From NCBI RefSeq assembly GCF_002849225.1, contig NZ_PKMC01000001.1, forward strand, positions 894,476-958,475: 64,000 bases of DNA, given 5' to 3'. This DNA is from Actinomyces sp. UMB0138. GTDB taxonomy: Bacteria; Bacillota; Negativicutes; Veillonellales; Veillonellaceae. A program made the position numbers and the translations under genes. Numbering within the stretch: the first letter of the stretch is position 1; every line of letters begins with the position of its first letter. Below are positions 42,036-50,633 of this stretch, one piece after another. The notes below the pieces were generated by a model. The model saw nothing but the letters and a program-made list of their open reading frames with translations. It was not told the origin of the DNA and made no database searches.

Positions 42036-42535
42036 TAGGACTCCTCGGCCGGTGCTTCAGCTTCAGCGGCCTCTTCAGCCTTTTCCTCGGAAGCAGCTGC
42101 TTCCTCGGCGGCCTTGGCCTCTTCAGCAGCCTTAGCCTCTGCTTCTGCCTTGGCCTTAGCCTCGGCAGCAGCAGCCTTACGCTTTTCGGCGTCAGCTTCA
42201 GCAGCCTTCACGGCTTCCTCAGCCTGCTTAGAAGCAGCGTCGGCGTCGGCAACCTTGATGCGCGATTCGGTGTTCTTGGCACCCTTGAACTTGGCCCAGT
42301 CGCCGGACAGAACCAGCAGACGCTTTACGGTGTCGGACGGCTGTGCGCCAACACCCAGCCAGTACTGGATGCGCTCGGACTGCAGCTTGATTACCGAAGG
42401 ATCCGGGTTCGGATCGTACTGGCCTACGCGCTCGATGACCTGACCATCACGCTTCTTGTGCTGGTCTACAACAACGACGCGGTAGACGGGACGGTGAATC
42501 TTGCCAACTCGCTTGAGTCGAATACGAACTGCCAC
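42035..42535 (-). CDS. rpsP: 30S ribosomal protein S16 (bS16) with long acidic/Ala tail
   Basis: 166 residues, about twice the classical size (~80-90). The first ~90 are normal S16 (MAVRIRLKRVGKIHRPVYRV, WLGVGAQPSDTVKRLL). The rest is an Ala/Glu/Lys low-complexity stretch (residues ~95-166), probably helical and extended, ending EAPAEES. Similar tails occur in S16 of other actinobacteria, but the length and charge here are notable. GTG at 42535 with AGGAG 14 bases upstream. First gene of the S16-khpA unit. Confidence 0.93.
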   Translation of the reverse strand: MAVRIRLKRVGKIHRPVYRVVVVDQHKKRDGQVIERVGQYDPNPDPSVIKLQSERIQYWLGVGAQPSDTVKRLLVLSGDWAKFKGAKNTESRIKVADADAASKQAEEAVKAAEADAEKRKAAAAEAKAKAEAEAKAAEEAKAAEEAAASEEKAEEAAEAEAPAEES

Positions 42536-42719
42536 TTGTGTGGTTCTCCTAAATATAATCGGGTGGACTGCATGCCTCGCCGGTGGGATTCGGGTCTGGT
42601 CTAGCAGGTCCGGACACGTCGCATTTACAGAGAGGGCGGCAAATGCGCCGGGTACAGCGAACTATTGTGTCACATATAGCCGGCTTTTTAAACCGGCCTG
42701 CCCCACCGGGCGACTAATA

Positions 42720-43802
42720 TCACTTATATCTGCGCCCGCGCAGATACACCTCGTCTGGTTTGGCTAGGATCCGAGGATTTTCCAGCGGGTTTTCGTGGTA
42801 GCACAAAAAGTCTGCACTGGCGCCCTCGGTAAGATTGTCCAATTCCAAGAAATTCCTGGTGCGCCAAGAAGCTGCCGCTACGATTTCGCTACCGGACAGT
42901 CCTACCTTTTTCAATTCCGCAATCTCTTGGCCAATCCCCCCGTGTAGCGGCTTTGGCGCAGTGTCGGTACCTACCATGATGTGGATGCCAGCATCGACCA
43001 TCTGCGCTACCTGCTCGTAGCGCCGCTCCCACATCCGGATCATTTGCTCGTAGTAGAGCGGGTATTTCTGTCTGCCCGGCGCTGCGAAAGTGGGAAACAT
43101 TCCCACCTGACACAGAGTGGGAGTGACCGCTATCGACCTGCGTGCCGCCTCCTGCATCTGCACTTCATCCATGCCAGTACCGTGTTCAATACAGTCGACG
43201 CCAGCTTCCAGCAGCGGATCGATAGCCTCGTGGCTGAAAGAATGCACAGTCACTCTGGCACCGGCCTCGTGAGCGGCGGCGATTGCCTCCCGAAGAACGG
43301 CCTTCTCCCACAGAGGGCGAAGAACCGCCTCTTTTCCCATGGAACGGTCTATCCAATCAGCGACGAGCTTCACCCAACCGTCTGCCCGCTGAGCCTGATG
43401 CGACAGCACCTGCGGCAAGTCGGCCTGGTTGTCAACATCTATTGGCAGACCTTTTATGTACCGCTTAAAGCGGGCCACGTGGCGCCCACATCGGATTAGG
43501 CGCGGCAGGTAAGCAACAGACTTCACCCACGCATTGTTCGTGACAGTGCCACAATCCCGGACTGCTAAAACGCCGCTATCGCGATCTGTCTTCCCCTGTT
43601 CTTCTAGCTCTGCCCGGCTAACTGGCTCCACTCCGCGCATCCCAAGATGGCAGTGCACATCTACCAAGCCGGGCATGATCCACCGAGGTCCATCCTGACC
43701 GGATTCGGGCAGGCGAATCCGTCCGTCCTCGACATGCAGGCCGGAGGGGACGAACTTGAGTTCGCCCTGCACTACCTGCCCTACTTTGCCGGGGAGGAAC
43801 AC
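42720..43802 (-). CDS. Amidohydrolase-superfamily protein (imidazolonepropionase-like)
   Basis: 360 residues with metal-dependent hydrolase features: MPGLVDVHCHLG (HxH metal pair), KLVADW (possible metal-bridging Lys), VTVHSFSH and DCIEHGTG (His ligands), and MVGTDTAPKPLHGG with the catalytic Asp. The closest general type is imidazolonepropionase/prolidase-like amidohydrolase. The reaction and substrate are not known. GTG at 43802 overlaps the ffh stop (TAGTG), so it may be translated by coupling at low level. It has no further similar neighbour. Confidence 0.82.
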   Translation of the reverse strand: MFLPGKVGQVVQGELKFVPSGLHVEDGRIRLPESGQDGPRWIMPGLVDVHCHLGMRGVEPVSRAELEEQGKTDRDSGVLAVRDCGTVTNNAWVKSVAYLPRLIRCGRHVARFKRYIKGLPIDVDNQADLPQVLSHQAQRADGWVKLVADWIDRSMGKEAVLRPLWEKAVLREAIAAAHEAGARVTVHSFSHEAIDPLLEAGVDCIEHGTGMDEVQMQEAARRSIAVTPTLCQVGMFPTFAAPGRQKYPLYYEQMIRMWERRYEQVAQMVDAGIHIMVGTDTAPKPLHGGIGQEIAELKKVGLSGSEIVAAASWRTRNFLELDNLTEGASADFLCYHENPLENPRILAKPDEVYLRGRRYK

Positions 43803-45379
43803 TACATGCCTCCGAGCAAGCGCTTCAGGTCGTCAGGCAGTTCGTCTACCGATGGCATCTTTGGTTGAGGAGCGGGGGCAGAAGTGGGGGCGCCAAATGC
43901 CGATCCCTTGGATTGCTTTTGCACCTTGGCGGGATTGCCGCTCTTCTTTACGCTGTTGGTTCGTGCTGGGGAACCGGACTTGCGCTTCTTTTTCTTAGAT
44001 TTGCCTGCCTTGCGACGGGCGGCTCGCCCTCCCCCAACACCAGGCATTCCCGGCATACCGGGCATTCCTGGAATCTGGCCGGAACGGGTTGCCTGCTGCA
44101 TCATCTTGCGGGCTGCTTCAAAACGCTTCAAAAGCCCATTGACTTCGGCCACGGTCACGCCAGAACCGGCGGCAATGCGCTTTCGCCTTGAAGCACGAAT
44201 AATCGAGGCATCCTCACGCTCAGCCGGAGTCATCGACCGAACGATCGCTTCGATGCGATTGATTTCCTTTTCGTCAAAGTTCTCTAGCGCCTCGCGGTAC
44301 TGGCCAATACCCGGCATCATGCCCATGATTTTCTTCAGGGAGCCAAGCTTGCGCATCTGTTGCATTTGCGCCAGGAAATCGTTGAAAGTGAAGTTACCCT
44401 TGGCGAGTTTCTTCGCCATGTCTTCCGCTTCTCGCTCATCGAAAGCTTTCTCGGCTGTTTCGATGAGGGTAAGCACGTCTCCCATGTCCAGAATGCGCGA
44501 GGCCATCCGGTCGGGATGGAAGCGTTCGAAATCAGTAAGGCCTTCCCCGGTGGAAGCAAAGAGGATTGGTTCTCCGGTAACGCCACGCACTGAAAGTGCT
44601 GCACCACCGCGTGCGTCACCATCTAGTTTCGTGAGGACAACGCCAGTGAATCCGACCCCATCGCGGAAAGCCTCGGCGGTCGTAACCGCATCCTGACCGA
44701 TCATCGCGTCGAGGACGAATAGAGTTTCGTGCGTCTCCACCGCATACTTGATGGCGCGCGCCTGGCTCATCATCTCTTCGTCGACGCCAAGTCGGCCAGC
44801 GGTATCGACAATAACCATGTCGTAACCGTTCAAGATTGCATGGTTTACCCCGGAGCGAGCAGTTTCGACCGGGTCACCGACCCCATTTCCAGGGTTAGGA
44901 GCCCACACTTCTACGCCTGCCCGTTCGCCAACCACCTGAAGCTGGTTCACAGCGTTAGGACGTTGTAGGTCACAAGCAACCAGGAGGACACGTTTTCCCT
45001 GCTCGGTGAGCCACTTGCCCAGCTTTCCGGCAAGCGTTGTCTTACCGGCGCCCTGCAGACCAGCAAGCATGTAAACGGTCGGCCCTCTATCAGCCTCATG
45101 TAAGTCTCGTGCCTCGCCACCCAGAATCTGGATTAATTCTTCGTTGACGATCTTGATGACCTGCTGGCCGGGGTTCAACGACCTAGACTTTGAGACCCCG
45201 TATGCCTTCTCGCGGACATTAGAGATAAATTCACGAACTACGGGTAGCGCAACGTCTGCCTCTAAAAGTGCGCGCCTGATCTCGGATGTAGTTTTATCTA
45301 CATCGGCCTCAGAGAGTACCCCTTTACCTCTAAGGGACTGAAAAGCGTTTGTCAGTCTGTCAGAAAGCGAATTGAACAC
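43802..45379 (-). CDS. ffh: Signal recognition particle protein Ffh
   Basis: The SRP GTPase. 525 residues: N domain, G domain (GLQGAGKTTLAGKLG P-loop, DTAGRLGVDEEMM, TKLDGDARGGAALSV) and the Met-rich M domain (KMMQQATRSGQIPGMPGMPG). A long basic C-terminal tail (KKKKRKSGSPAR) has Pro-rich spacers. Together with FtsY (48829-49992) it targets membrane proteins. ATG at 45379. It shares a divergent promoter gap of ~140 bases with the pcs-like gene. Confidence 0.96.
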   Translation of the reverse strand: MFNSLSDRLTNAFQSLRGKGVLSEADVDKTTSEIRRALLEADVALPVVREFISNVREKAYGVSKSRSLNPGQQVIKIVNEELIQILGGEARDLHEADRGPTVYMLAGLQGAGKTTLAGKLGKWLTEQGKRVLLVACDLQRPNAVNQLQVVGERAGVEVWAPNPGNGVGDPVETARSGVNHAILNGYDMVIVDTAGRLGVDEEMMSQARAIKYAVETHETLFVLDAMIGQDAVTTAEAFRDGVGFTGVVLTKLDGDARGGAALSVRGVTGEPILFASTGEGLTDFERFHPDRMASRILDMGDVLTLIETAEKAFDEREAEDMAKKLAKGNFTFNDFLAQMQQMRKLGSLKKIMGMMPGIGQYREALENFDEKEINRIEAIVRSMTPAEREDASIIRASRRKRIAAGSGVTVAEVNGLLKRFEAARKMMQQATRSGQIPGMPGMPGMPGVGGGRAARRKAGKSKKKKRKSGSPARTNSVKKSGNPAKVQKQSKGSAFGAPTSAPAPQPKMPSVDELPDDLKRLLGGM

Positions 45380-45518
45380 GTAGTCCTCCAGTGCGATCGA
45401 TCTGGTGTATAGCCTACCTTTTCACACAGATTGCTCACAGCTGGGCCTGGGTTGTTATTGTCACTAACATTTGGTTTTATGCTTATGCCATCAGTATCAA
45501 TAGAGAAAGCTAACGACT

Positions 45519-46250
45519 TTGACCGCAACTACTGAAACAAAAAGCTGGTCGCTAAGAAGGTACCTCTGTGTATGGGGTATCCACTTTTTCACCATGACGG
45601 GCCTGCTGTGGGCTCTACTGGCAATTACGGCGCTCTACCACGGTCAGGTAAAACTGATGTGGATGTGGCTAGGAATATCTCTAATAGTTGACGCCGCTGA
45701 TGGCCCCATGTCCAGGAAGGCAGAGGTAACCAAGGTAGTACCGTGGTTCTCTGGGGTAATGATGGACAACGTGGTTGACTACCTGACCTGGACTTTTGTG
45801 CCAGCAATATTCATGACCTTGTATTTGCCGCTGGGCCCCAAGCCGCTTCCGGTCGTTGCCGCTGCCCTGGCGCTGGGATCATCCATGTTCTGCTACTGCA
45901 ACACCAAGATGAAATCCTCTGACTGGTACTTCGTCGGTTTCCCGGCTGCGTGGAACATCGTCGCAATTATCCTGTGGCTATTCCAGACGCCCGCCCTGTT
46001 CAACTGGCTGGTAATCGTAGTCTTTACCGTCCTCGCAGTAGTGCCGTGGAAGTGGGTACACCCCTTCCGAGTGAAGCGACTACGGGCACTAAATGCCACC
46101 GCGGCTGTCGTCTGGGTAGCTACCACTGCCTACATGACTGTAATCGCCCCATCGCGTCCGCTGTGGCTAAGCGCTGCATGGCTCATCTCGGGACTTTGGA
46201 TTCTGGCCATCAGCGCAGCACGCACCATTCTTGGTCCGTCGAATCGCTAG
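45519..46250 (+). CDS. Phosphatidylcholine synthase-like CDP-alcohol phosphatidyltransferase
   Basis: 243 residues, about eight hydrophobic segments. The CDP-alcohol motif is D58-A-A-D61-G62-P-M-S-R66...G79-x3-D83-x3-D87, with the spacing of bacterial Pcs (DGPxAR..12..GxxxDxxVDYL) rather than that of PgsA/PssA. Further Pcs-like parts: IHFFTMTG near 21, WYFVGFPAAWN near 142. The Ala of the usual AR pair is Ser. Pcs condenses CDP-diacylglycerol with choline, which must come from outside. TTG start at 45519 with weak AGAAAG upstream. The stop overlaps the convergent membrane gene by 4 bases. A related alcohol acceptor is possible. Confidence 0.8.
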   Translation: MTATTETKSWSLRRYLCVWGIHFFTMTGLLWALLAITALYHGQVKLMWMWLGISLIVDAADGPMSRKAEVTKVVPWFSGVMMDNVVDYLTWTFVPAIFMTLYLPLGPKPLPVVAAALALGSSMFCYCNTKMKSSDWYFVGFPAAWNIVAIILWLFQTPALFNWLVIVVFTVLAVVPWKWVHPFRVKRLRALNATAAVVWVATTAYMTVIAPSRPLWLSAAWLISGLWILAISAARTILGPSNR

Positions 46251-47191
46251 TGCAATAGGTGCTTGCGCCGCCCCTTGGGACGCTTCCAACGCGACCTTCT
46301 GGACCGGCGCGGCGCAGCCACCTTTGCCAGTGACTTATAGGCCTTCCGATCCATCCACGCTTTGAATCCTTCCAACGCGAAGGTACCCATGATCAACATG
46401 ACGATGATGCCTATGACGTGGGGCGGATAGCCCCTGCCGTGCAAACCGAAGTACACGTAGGGGGCCATAAACGTCGCGATAGTAACCACCATGCCGAGCA
46501 TTCGTTTTGCGAAACGAGGCGCTGTGACCATGGTTAGTAACCCCCACGTGTACGGGATAGCGGTGAGCAGGTCTATTGCCCACAGCGTCACCAAAGATCC
46601 CTCAAATTCGCGCACGAACATTACGGGCAGAACTCTAAGTGCTGAATATGCAAGCACCACCAGGTAAGCCAGGAACTTCGCGTTGGTGAACAGGCGAACT
46701 AGGACGGACCGCGGCTGCAGCTGAATGCCAAGTTGCTGCAATCGTTTTGCTGCCCTTGCAGATACCAGGAGCGAATCCAGCCCGTGTAACGCCCCCGTCA
46801 GGAAAAGCTTGTCTGCCTTGGTACGCCGTTCCAACAGAAAATCGATCAGTAGTCTAGGGGCAATCCCGATGGGCGTTACCTCGTGCTCACGCGCGCTCTG
46901 TTTCGGTCCTAATTCGTGGAGTAAAGACGCATCCACCCACGTCTTCCATGTCTCTATTTGAGCATCCGTCATAGTGAGCAGCCACAGCCGCTCCCTCTTT
47001 CGCACAGAATCGCGCAACGTCTCCACGATTAGTTCACGCTCTTCTAGCTCTCGTGGGTCCGGCACATGAGTCATCTCGCGTACGTGCTTGTCGCGCAGAT
47101 CCCCTAGTCTTTCGACACCGGCCGCCAGGCGTACTTGCCGCGGCCACAGGATCAAGTCCTCGCCGAAAGAAATGTCGATTAGAAAATTCAC
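46247..47191 (-). CDS. Hypothetical membrane protein
   Basis: A 314-residue protein not recognised. The first ~175 residues are soluble and charged (FGEDLILWPRQVRLAAGVER, then a helical ELEERELIVETLRDSVRKRER). Then about four transmembrane segments lie at ~170-275 (e.g. FLAYLVVLAYSALRVLPVMF). The basic C-terminal tail is rich in Arg/Lys. ATG at 47191, 10 bases after the stop of the GlnD-like gene, so the two are co-transcribed. A membrane role in the GlnD-like context is not known. Confidence 0.7.
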   Translation of the reverse strand: MNFLIDISFGEDLILWPRQVRLAAGVERLGDLRDKHVREMTHVPDPRELEERELIVETLRDSVRKRERLWLLTMTDAQIETWKTWVDASLLHELGPKQSAREHEVTPIGIAPRLLIDFLLERRTKADKLFLTGALHGLDSLLVSARAAKRLQQLGIQLQPRSVLVRLFTNAKFLAYLVVLAYSALRVLPVMFVREFEGSLVTLWAIDLLTAIPYTWGLLTMVTAPRFAKRMLGMVVTIATFMAPYVYFGLHGRGYPPHVIGIIVMLIMGTFALEGFKAWMDRKAYKSLAKVAAPRRSRRSRWKRPKGRRKHLLH

Positions 47192-47200
47192 CGTTACACC

Positions 47201-48829
47201 TTATCGGGTAAAGTCAGGCGGGTCAGCAAGCACCTGCGTTTCATCCACCATGTAAACCAGGTCTGCCAGTGCTGAAAGTTGCCCCCGAGGGGCTCCTACC
47301 GCCAGCAGGTAGGCTTCGGCCAAGACAGCCAGCAACGACAGCATATGTTTCGAGCCCCCAATTGCCTCGTTTACCTCGTCAACAGCTCGCATACTGGCAT
47401 CTGAGGAAGTAGCCTGCAACAGAACTTCCCCAAGTTCTATCGATTTCAAGATATCGCTGCGCCACTCGGAGTCGACCCCCAGCTTTATAAGCACTTCAGA
47501 TGCCTGGGACTTAGAAAAGCCGCTGAGGATTGCCGCCAGCGCTACTACTCCAGGTGCGGGATGGGGAGCCATGGGTCGGGCCGGGACGGCAGATTTTATT
47601 CTTCTTAATGCTAGCCCGCAGGCGAAGTAGGTGAGCTCAACCAGGAAATAGTCCTTTGTCAGGCGCTGCCCTTTTACGGGTTTGGAACGTACCTGTTCCC
47701 ACAGCGGAAATATCCGAGAAGGGATCCCCACCCTGTCCAGTTGCCCAAATATTTGTCTAAATCCAGCAGATACCAGGAAGTCTATTAGTAGCTGACGAGC
47801 CGTATCGTCCCATTCAGAGGGCATTTTCGCTCCCCTGAGGGCGGATACCGTCCAGGCTCCCAGGTATGTTTGGCGTCTGCCTGCCGCCCTAGCCAGCCGC
47901 AACACTAGGTGCGGATCTGCAAGATCCCGTTTGGAGGACAGAACTACCTGCCCTGAATGGAGCGCTACTGACTTGTCAAGAATCTGTAGAGCCGGAGCCT
48001 TCCGAATTCCCCGCACTACCCTCGGGAGTGTTTTCTTTGGGCCTCTAGCTACCGCTTCGGCACGATCAAGCAAACGGGCGGTAGCATTTTCTATCTCTAT
48101 TGAGGCTTGCGCAATGCTGGCCCGCAATTGCCTTGCAGTAGTGCCCATATAGTCCGCTACTAGGTCTTGCTGTTCGATCCGCAACACCTGGGTAGACGAA
48201 AAATGTTCAACGCAATCGCGAACGTCGCGCAGCAGGCTCCCTGCCCGGTCCAGCCCCGCCCGGTTCGCAGCGGCTAACCACGAAGATTCCACACAATCCA
48301 GTAGCCGCAGGTCGGCTAGCCCACCGCGAGCGCGCAGAATATCCGGTTCGCTAAGGTGTGCTAGCTGGCCGAGCTTGTCCCAGCGTTCCATCGCTTCATC
48401 AATCAGCTCGGGAATAACCTGATTGGCGCGCAGCCTCCATTGGGACAGGTATTCCTTCCTCAGGATTTCCAAGATCCCAGACTTACCCGCTACGTATTTT
48501 AGGTCCAGCAGCGAGAGGACATTCCAAAGGTTGTCCTCTTCTAAGAGCTGCGGTCTGGCCAAATGCACCCTAGCACCGAGGGCTTCCCCCAGTAATGCAG
48601 CCCCTTGACTGGCTCCAGGACCGGAAATTACCAGTTCCATTGGGCAGGCAGGACCAGCGGTTGCCTTTCCCATAGCGCCGGCAAAGCCCACCGCGTAGTC
48701 AGCATCGTCGGGAACGTATTTTTCTACCTGTTCCTTTCGCTGGGCAAACAGCTGCCCCCTATAGGCGATGCCGAAGGTGGGTGAGTAAGAATCCGCCAGT
48801 AACCCCCGTGGCGGTTCGAGGGTGCTCAT
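47201..48829 (-). CDS. Degenerate GlnD-like (PII uridylyltransferase-related) protein
   Basis: 542 residues that align in the middle with actinobacterial GlnD. LSEPDILRARGGLADLRLLD (GlnD: EPD.KE.RGGLRD...L), LLRDVRDCVEHFSSTQVLRI (LLDVRDALHR.TGR...), and IFPLWEQVRSKPVKGQRLTK (LLPEWE.VRS.PQ..) are shared, and it occupies the glnD site between ftsY and ffh. Yet the nucleotidyltransferase G-S..DxD region reads GAMGKATAGPACPMELVI (no GS, no DxD). The HD His-Asp pair is missing (AAILSGFSKSQ instead of ..LLHDIGKG). The C-terminal ACT domains are absent (usual length ~750-800). No glnB or amtB lies nearby. It likely no longer uridylylates PII. ATG at 48829 overlaps the ftsY stop. Confidence 0.7.
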   Translation of the reverse strand: MSTLEPPRGLLADSYSPTFGIAYRGQLFAQRKEQVEKYVPDDADYAVGFAGAMGKATAGPACPMELVISGPGASQGAALLGEALGARVHLARPQLLEEDNLWNVLSLLDLKYVAGKSGILEILRKEYLSQWRLRANQVIPELIDEAMERWDKLGQLAHLSEPDILRARGGLADLRLLDCVESSWLAAANRAGLDRAGSLLRDVRDCVEHFSSTQVLRIEQQDLVADYMGTTARQLRASIAQASIEIENATARLLDRAEAVARGPKKTLPRVVRGIRKAPALQILDKSVALHSGQVVLSSKRDLADPHLVLRLARAAGRRQTYLGAWTVSALRGAKMPSEWDDTARQLLIDFLVSAGFRQIFGQLDRVGIPSRIFPLWEQVRSKPVKGQRLTKDYFLVELTYFACGLALRRIKSAVPARPMAPHPAPGVVALAAILSGFSKSQASEVLIKLGVDSEWRSDILKSIELGEVLLQATSSDASMRAVDEVNEAIGGSKHMLSLLAVLAEAYLLAVGAPRGQLSALADLVYMVDETQVLADPPDFTR

Positions 48830-49992
48830 CAATCACCCACTATTGCGTCTACGAAAGTCTGCGGATCGAAAGGCGCCAGGTCGTCAGCGCCCTCGCCAAG
48901 GCCCACCAGTTTTACGGGTACCCCCAGCTCACGCTGTACCGAAACAACAATGCCGCCCTTAGCGGACCCATCCAGCTTGGTTAGGACGATGCCGCTCAGG
49001 TTCACGACTTCGTTGAACACTCTGGCCTGCTGCATCCCGTTCTGGCCGGTAGTGGCGTCGAGCACCAGCAATACTTCGGTCAGGGGGGCTTGCTTGCCAA
49101 TGACTCGGGCTACTTTACCTAGCTCATCCATCAAGCCCGCTTTGTTCTGGAGTCTGCCGGCGGTGTCGACGATTACTACGTCCGCGCCTTTTTCCTTACC
49201 GGTCTTTACCGCATCAAATGCTACCGAAGCGGGATCTGCGCCCTCTTTATAAGAGCGGACGAGCTCTACGTCTACGCGTTCAGCCCACGTCTGCAGCTGC
49301 TCCGCCGCGGCGGCGCGGAATGTGTCAGCGGCTCCCAGTACTACCTTCTTATCTTCTGCTTTGGCGATACGGGCGATCTTGCCGATAGTCGTGGTCTTAC
49401 CAGTGCCATTTACGCCCACTACCAGCATTACTCCCGGAGTATTCTCATCAGTTGCCGAGAAGTTGATGGATCTGTCCATATCCGGGCCTACCTGCTCTAA
49501 AAGAGCTGCCCGCAATATTTCTTTTACCCGCTGCGGATCGTGCGTGCCGTCAGCGGCGACCTCCTTGCGCAGCCGAGAAACCACTTCCTCAGTTGCGTCT
49601 AGGCCCAAGTCTGCCATCAGTAGATTGTCTTCAATTTCCTCCCAATCAGAGGTGGACAGATCCCCTTTGCCCAACACGGATAGCAACGCGGAGCCGAGCA
49701 CGCCGGACTTCGAGAGGCGGGAGCGCAACTTCGCCATCCGCCCAGAAGGCTTCTCAATTCGGGGTGGCTCCTGGGTGGCAGGTTCTGCCTGCTTTTCAGG
49801 TTGCGTCTGCGGTTCGACTGGGGCCTCCCCCTGCACCGAGCCCTCAGAGCTTGGCAGCTGCGGCTTTTCCGGGGGGGGACTAATCTGCTTGCGGTTATGG
49901 GCTACGACCCCACCCACAACTAGAATCAGCACTACTACGAGCGCTGGGATCCATACTTCCGGCCTAGAGACGATCTGCAGAATCTGTTCCAT
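48829..49992 (-). CDS. ftsY: Signal recognition particle receptor FtsY
   Basis: 387 residues. An N-terminal transmembrane anchor (VWIPALVVVLILVVGGVVAH) leads into a Pro/Glu-rich acidic linker. The NG domain carries GVNGTGKTTTIGKIARI, DTAGRLQNKAGLM, TKLDGSAKGGIVVSV, and the family end GLGEGADDLAPFDP. The transmembrane anchor is normal for actinobacterial FtsY. ATG at 49992. It is followed by the GlnD-like gene, overlapping by one base, and lies near ffh, the partner. Confidence 0.95.
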   Translation of the reverse strand: MEQILQIVSRPEVWIPALVVVLILVVGGVVAHNRKQISPPPEKPQLPSSEGSVQGEAPVEPQTQPEKQAEPATQEPPRIEKPSGRMAKLRSRLSKSGVLGSALLSVLGKGDLSTSDWEEIEDNLLMADLGLDATEEVVSRLRKEVAADGTHDPQRVKEILRAALLEQVGPDMDRSINFSATDENTPGVMLVVGVNGTGKTTTIGKIARIAKAEDKKVVLGAADTFRAAAAEQLQTWAERVDVELVRSYKEGADPASVAFDAVKTGKEKGADVVIVDTAGRLQNKAGLMDELGKVARVIGKQAPLTEVLLVLDATTGQNGMQQARVFNEVVNLSGIVLTKLDGSAKGGIVVSVQRELGVPVKLVGLGEGADDLAPFDPQTFVDAIVGD

Positions 49993-50032
49993 GCCCTAAT
50001 CATCGCCTATTTTGGGCGCGGATGCGAAACCT

Positions 50033-50533
50033 CTACTTGCTAGAGGACGATTCTGCCGAGGGGGCGGGCTTAGAAACCTTAGGTGCAAAAGAGGGCGGAA
50101 GATCGTTTCCGGCAGCGTCCTTACCGTTGTCGATAAGAACCGCATCAGAGTTGATATCTGCCAGTGCACGCTGACCTGTGGCGCGGGTAATGCGACGCAC
50201 GAGCCTGGCCTTAGATAGTTCGCGAGCCTCAGAAAGCGTTATCTCTTTTACCTCGTTAGCCGCGTTCGCAAAGTCTTCCGTGTCGTTGAGGACGCGCGGA
50301 GTGGCAGGCGCGGGAGTAGAAGCGGACAGAATCGATCCCAACTTCGAATCGGTGGGATGCTGCGCGCCTAGATGCGAAAGTTCCCGCTTCTGCCATGCTG
50401 TGGTGGAATCACGAACCCACTTGGTCAGACCCCCATCGGGTCTACGGGTGCGGATTACAGCTGCCATTACTAAACATGCCACCACTACTGTGATGATCAG
50501 CACCGCAAATACAAGCAACAAGGACGCGTCCAT
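50033..50533 (-). CDS. Hypothetical single-pass membrane protein
   Basis: 166 residues: one N-terminal transmembrane helix (LLLVFAVLIITVVVACLVMA), then a cytoplasmic part with a positively charged start (RTRRPDGGLTKWVRDSTTAW), Ala/Glu-rich helices and a Ser-rich tail (SAESSSSK). No domain recognised. ATG at 50533. Located between smc and ftsY on the same strand, probably co-transcribed. Its small size and one helix resemble structural or regulator-type accessory membrane proteins, but no function is supported. Confidence 0.7.
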   Translation of the reverse strand: MDASLLLVFAVLIITVVVACLVMAAVIRTRRPDGGLTKWVRDSTTAWQKRELSHLGAQHPTDSKLGSILSASTPAPATPRVLNDTEDFANAANEVKEITLSEARELSKARLVRRITRATGQRALADINSDAVLIDNGKDAAGNDLPPSFAPKVSKPAPSAESSSSK

Positions 50534-50633
50534 GCCTATGATTTTGCCATGAAATTTTGCCCGCTCGCACCGGAAAAGTCCCTTTTAGAGAAACCGTGAC
50601 CAAAACATAACATTTGCGCTAACGATGTGGCCG

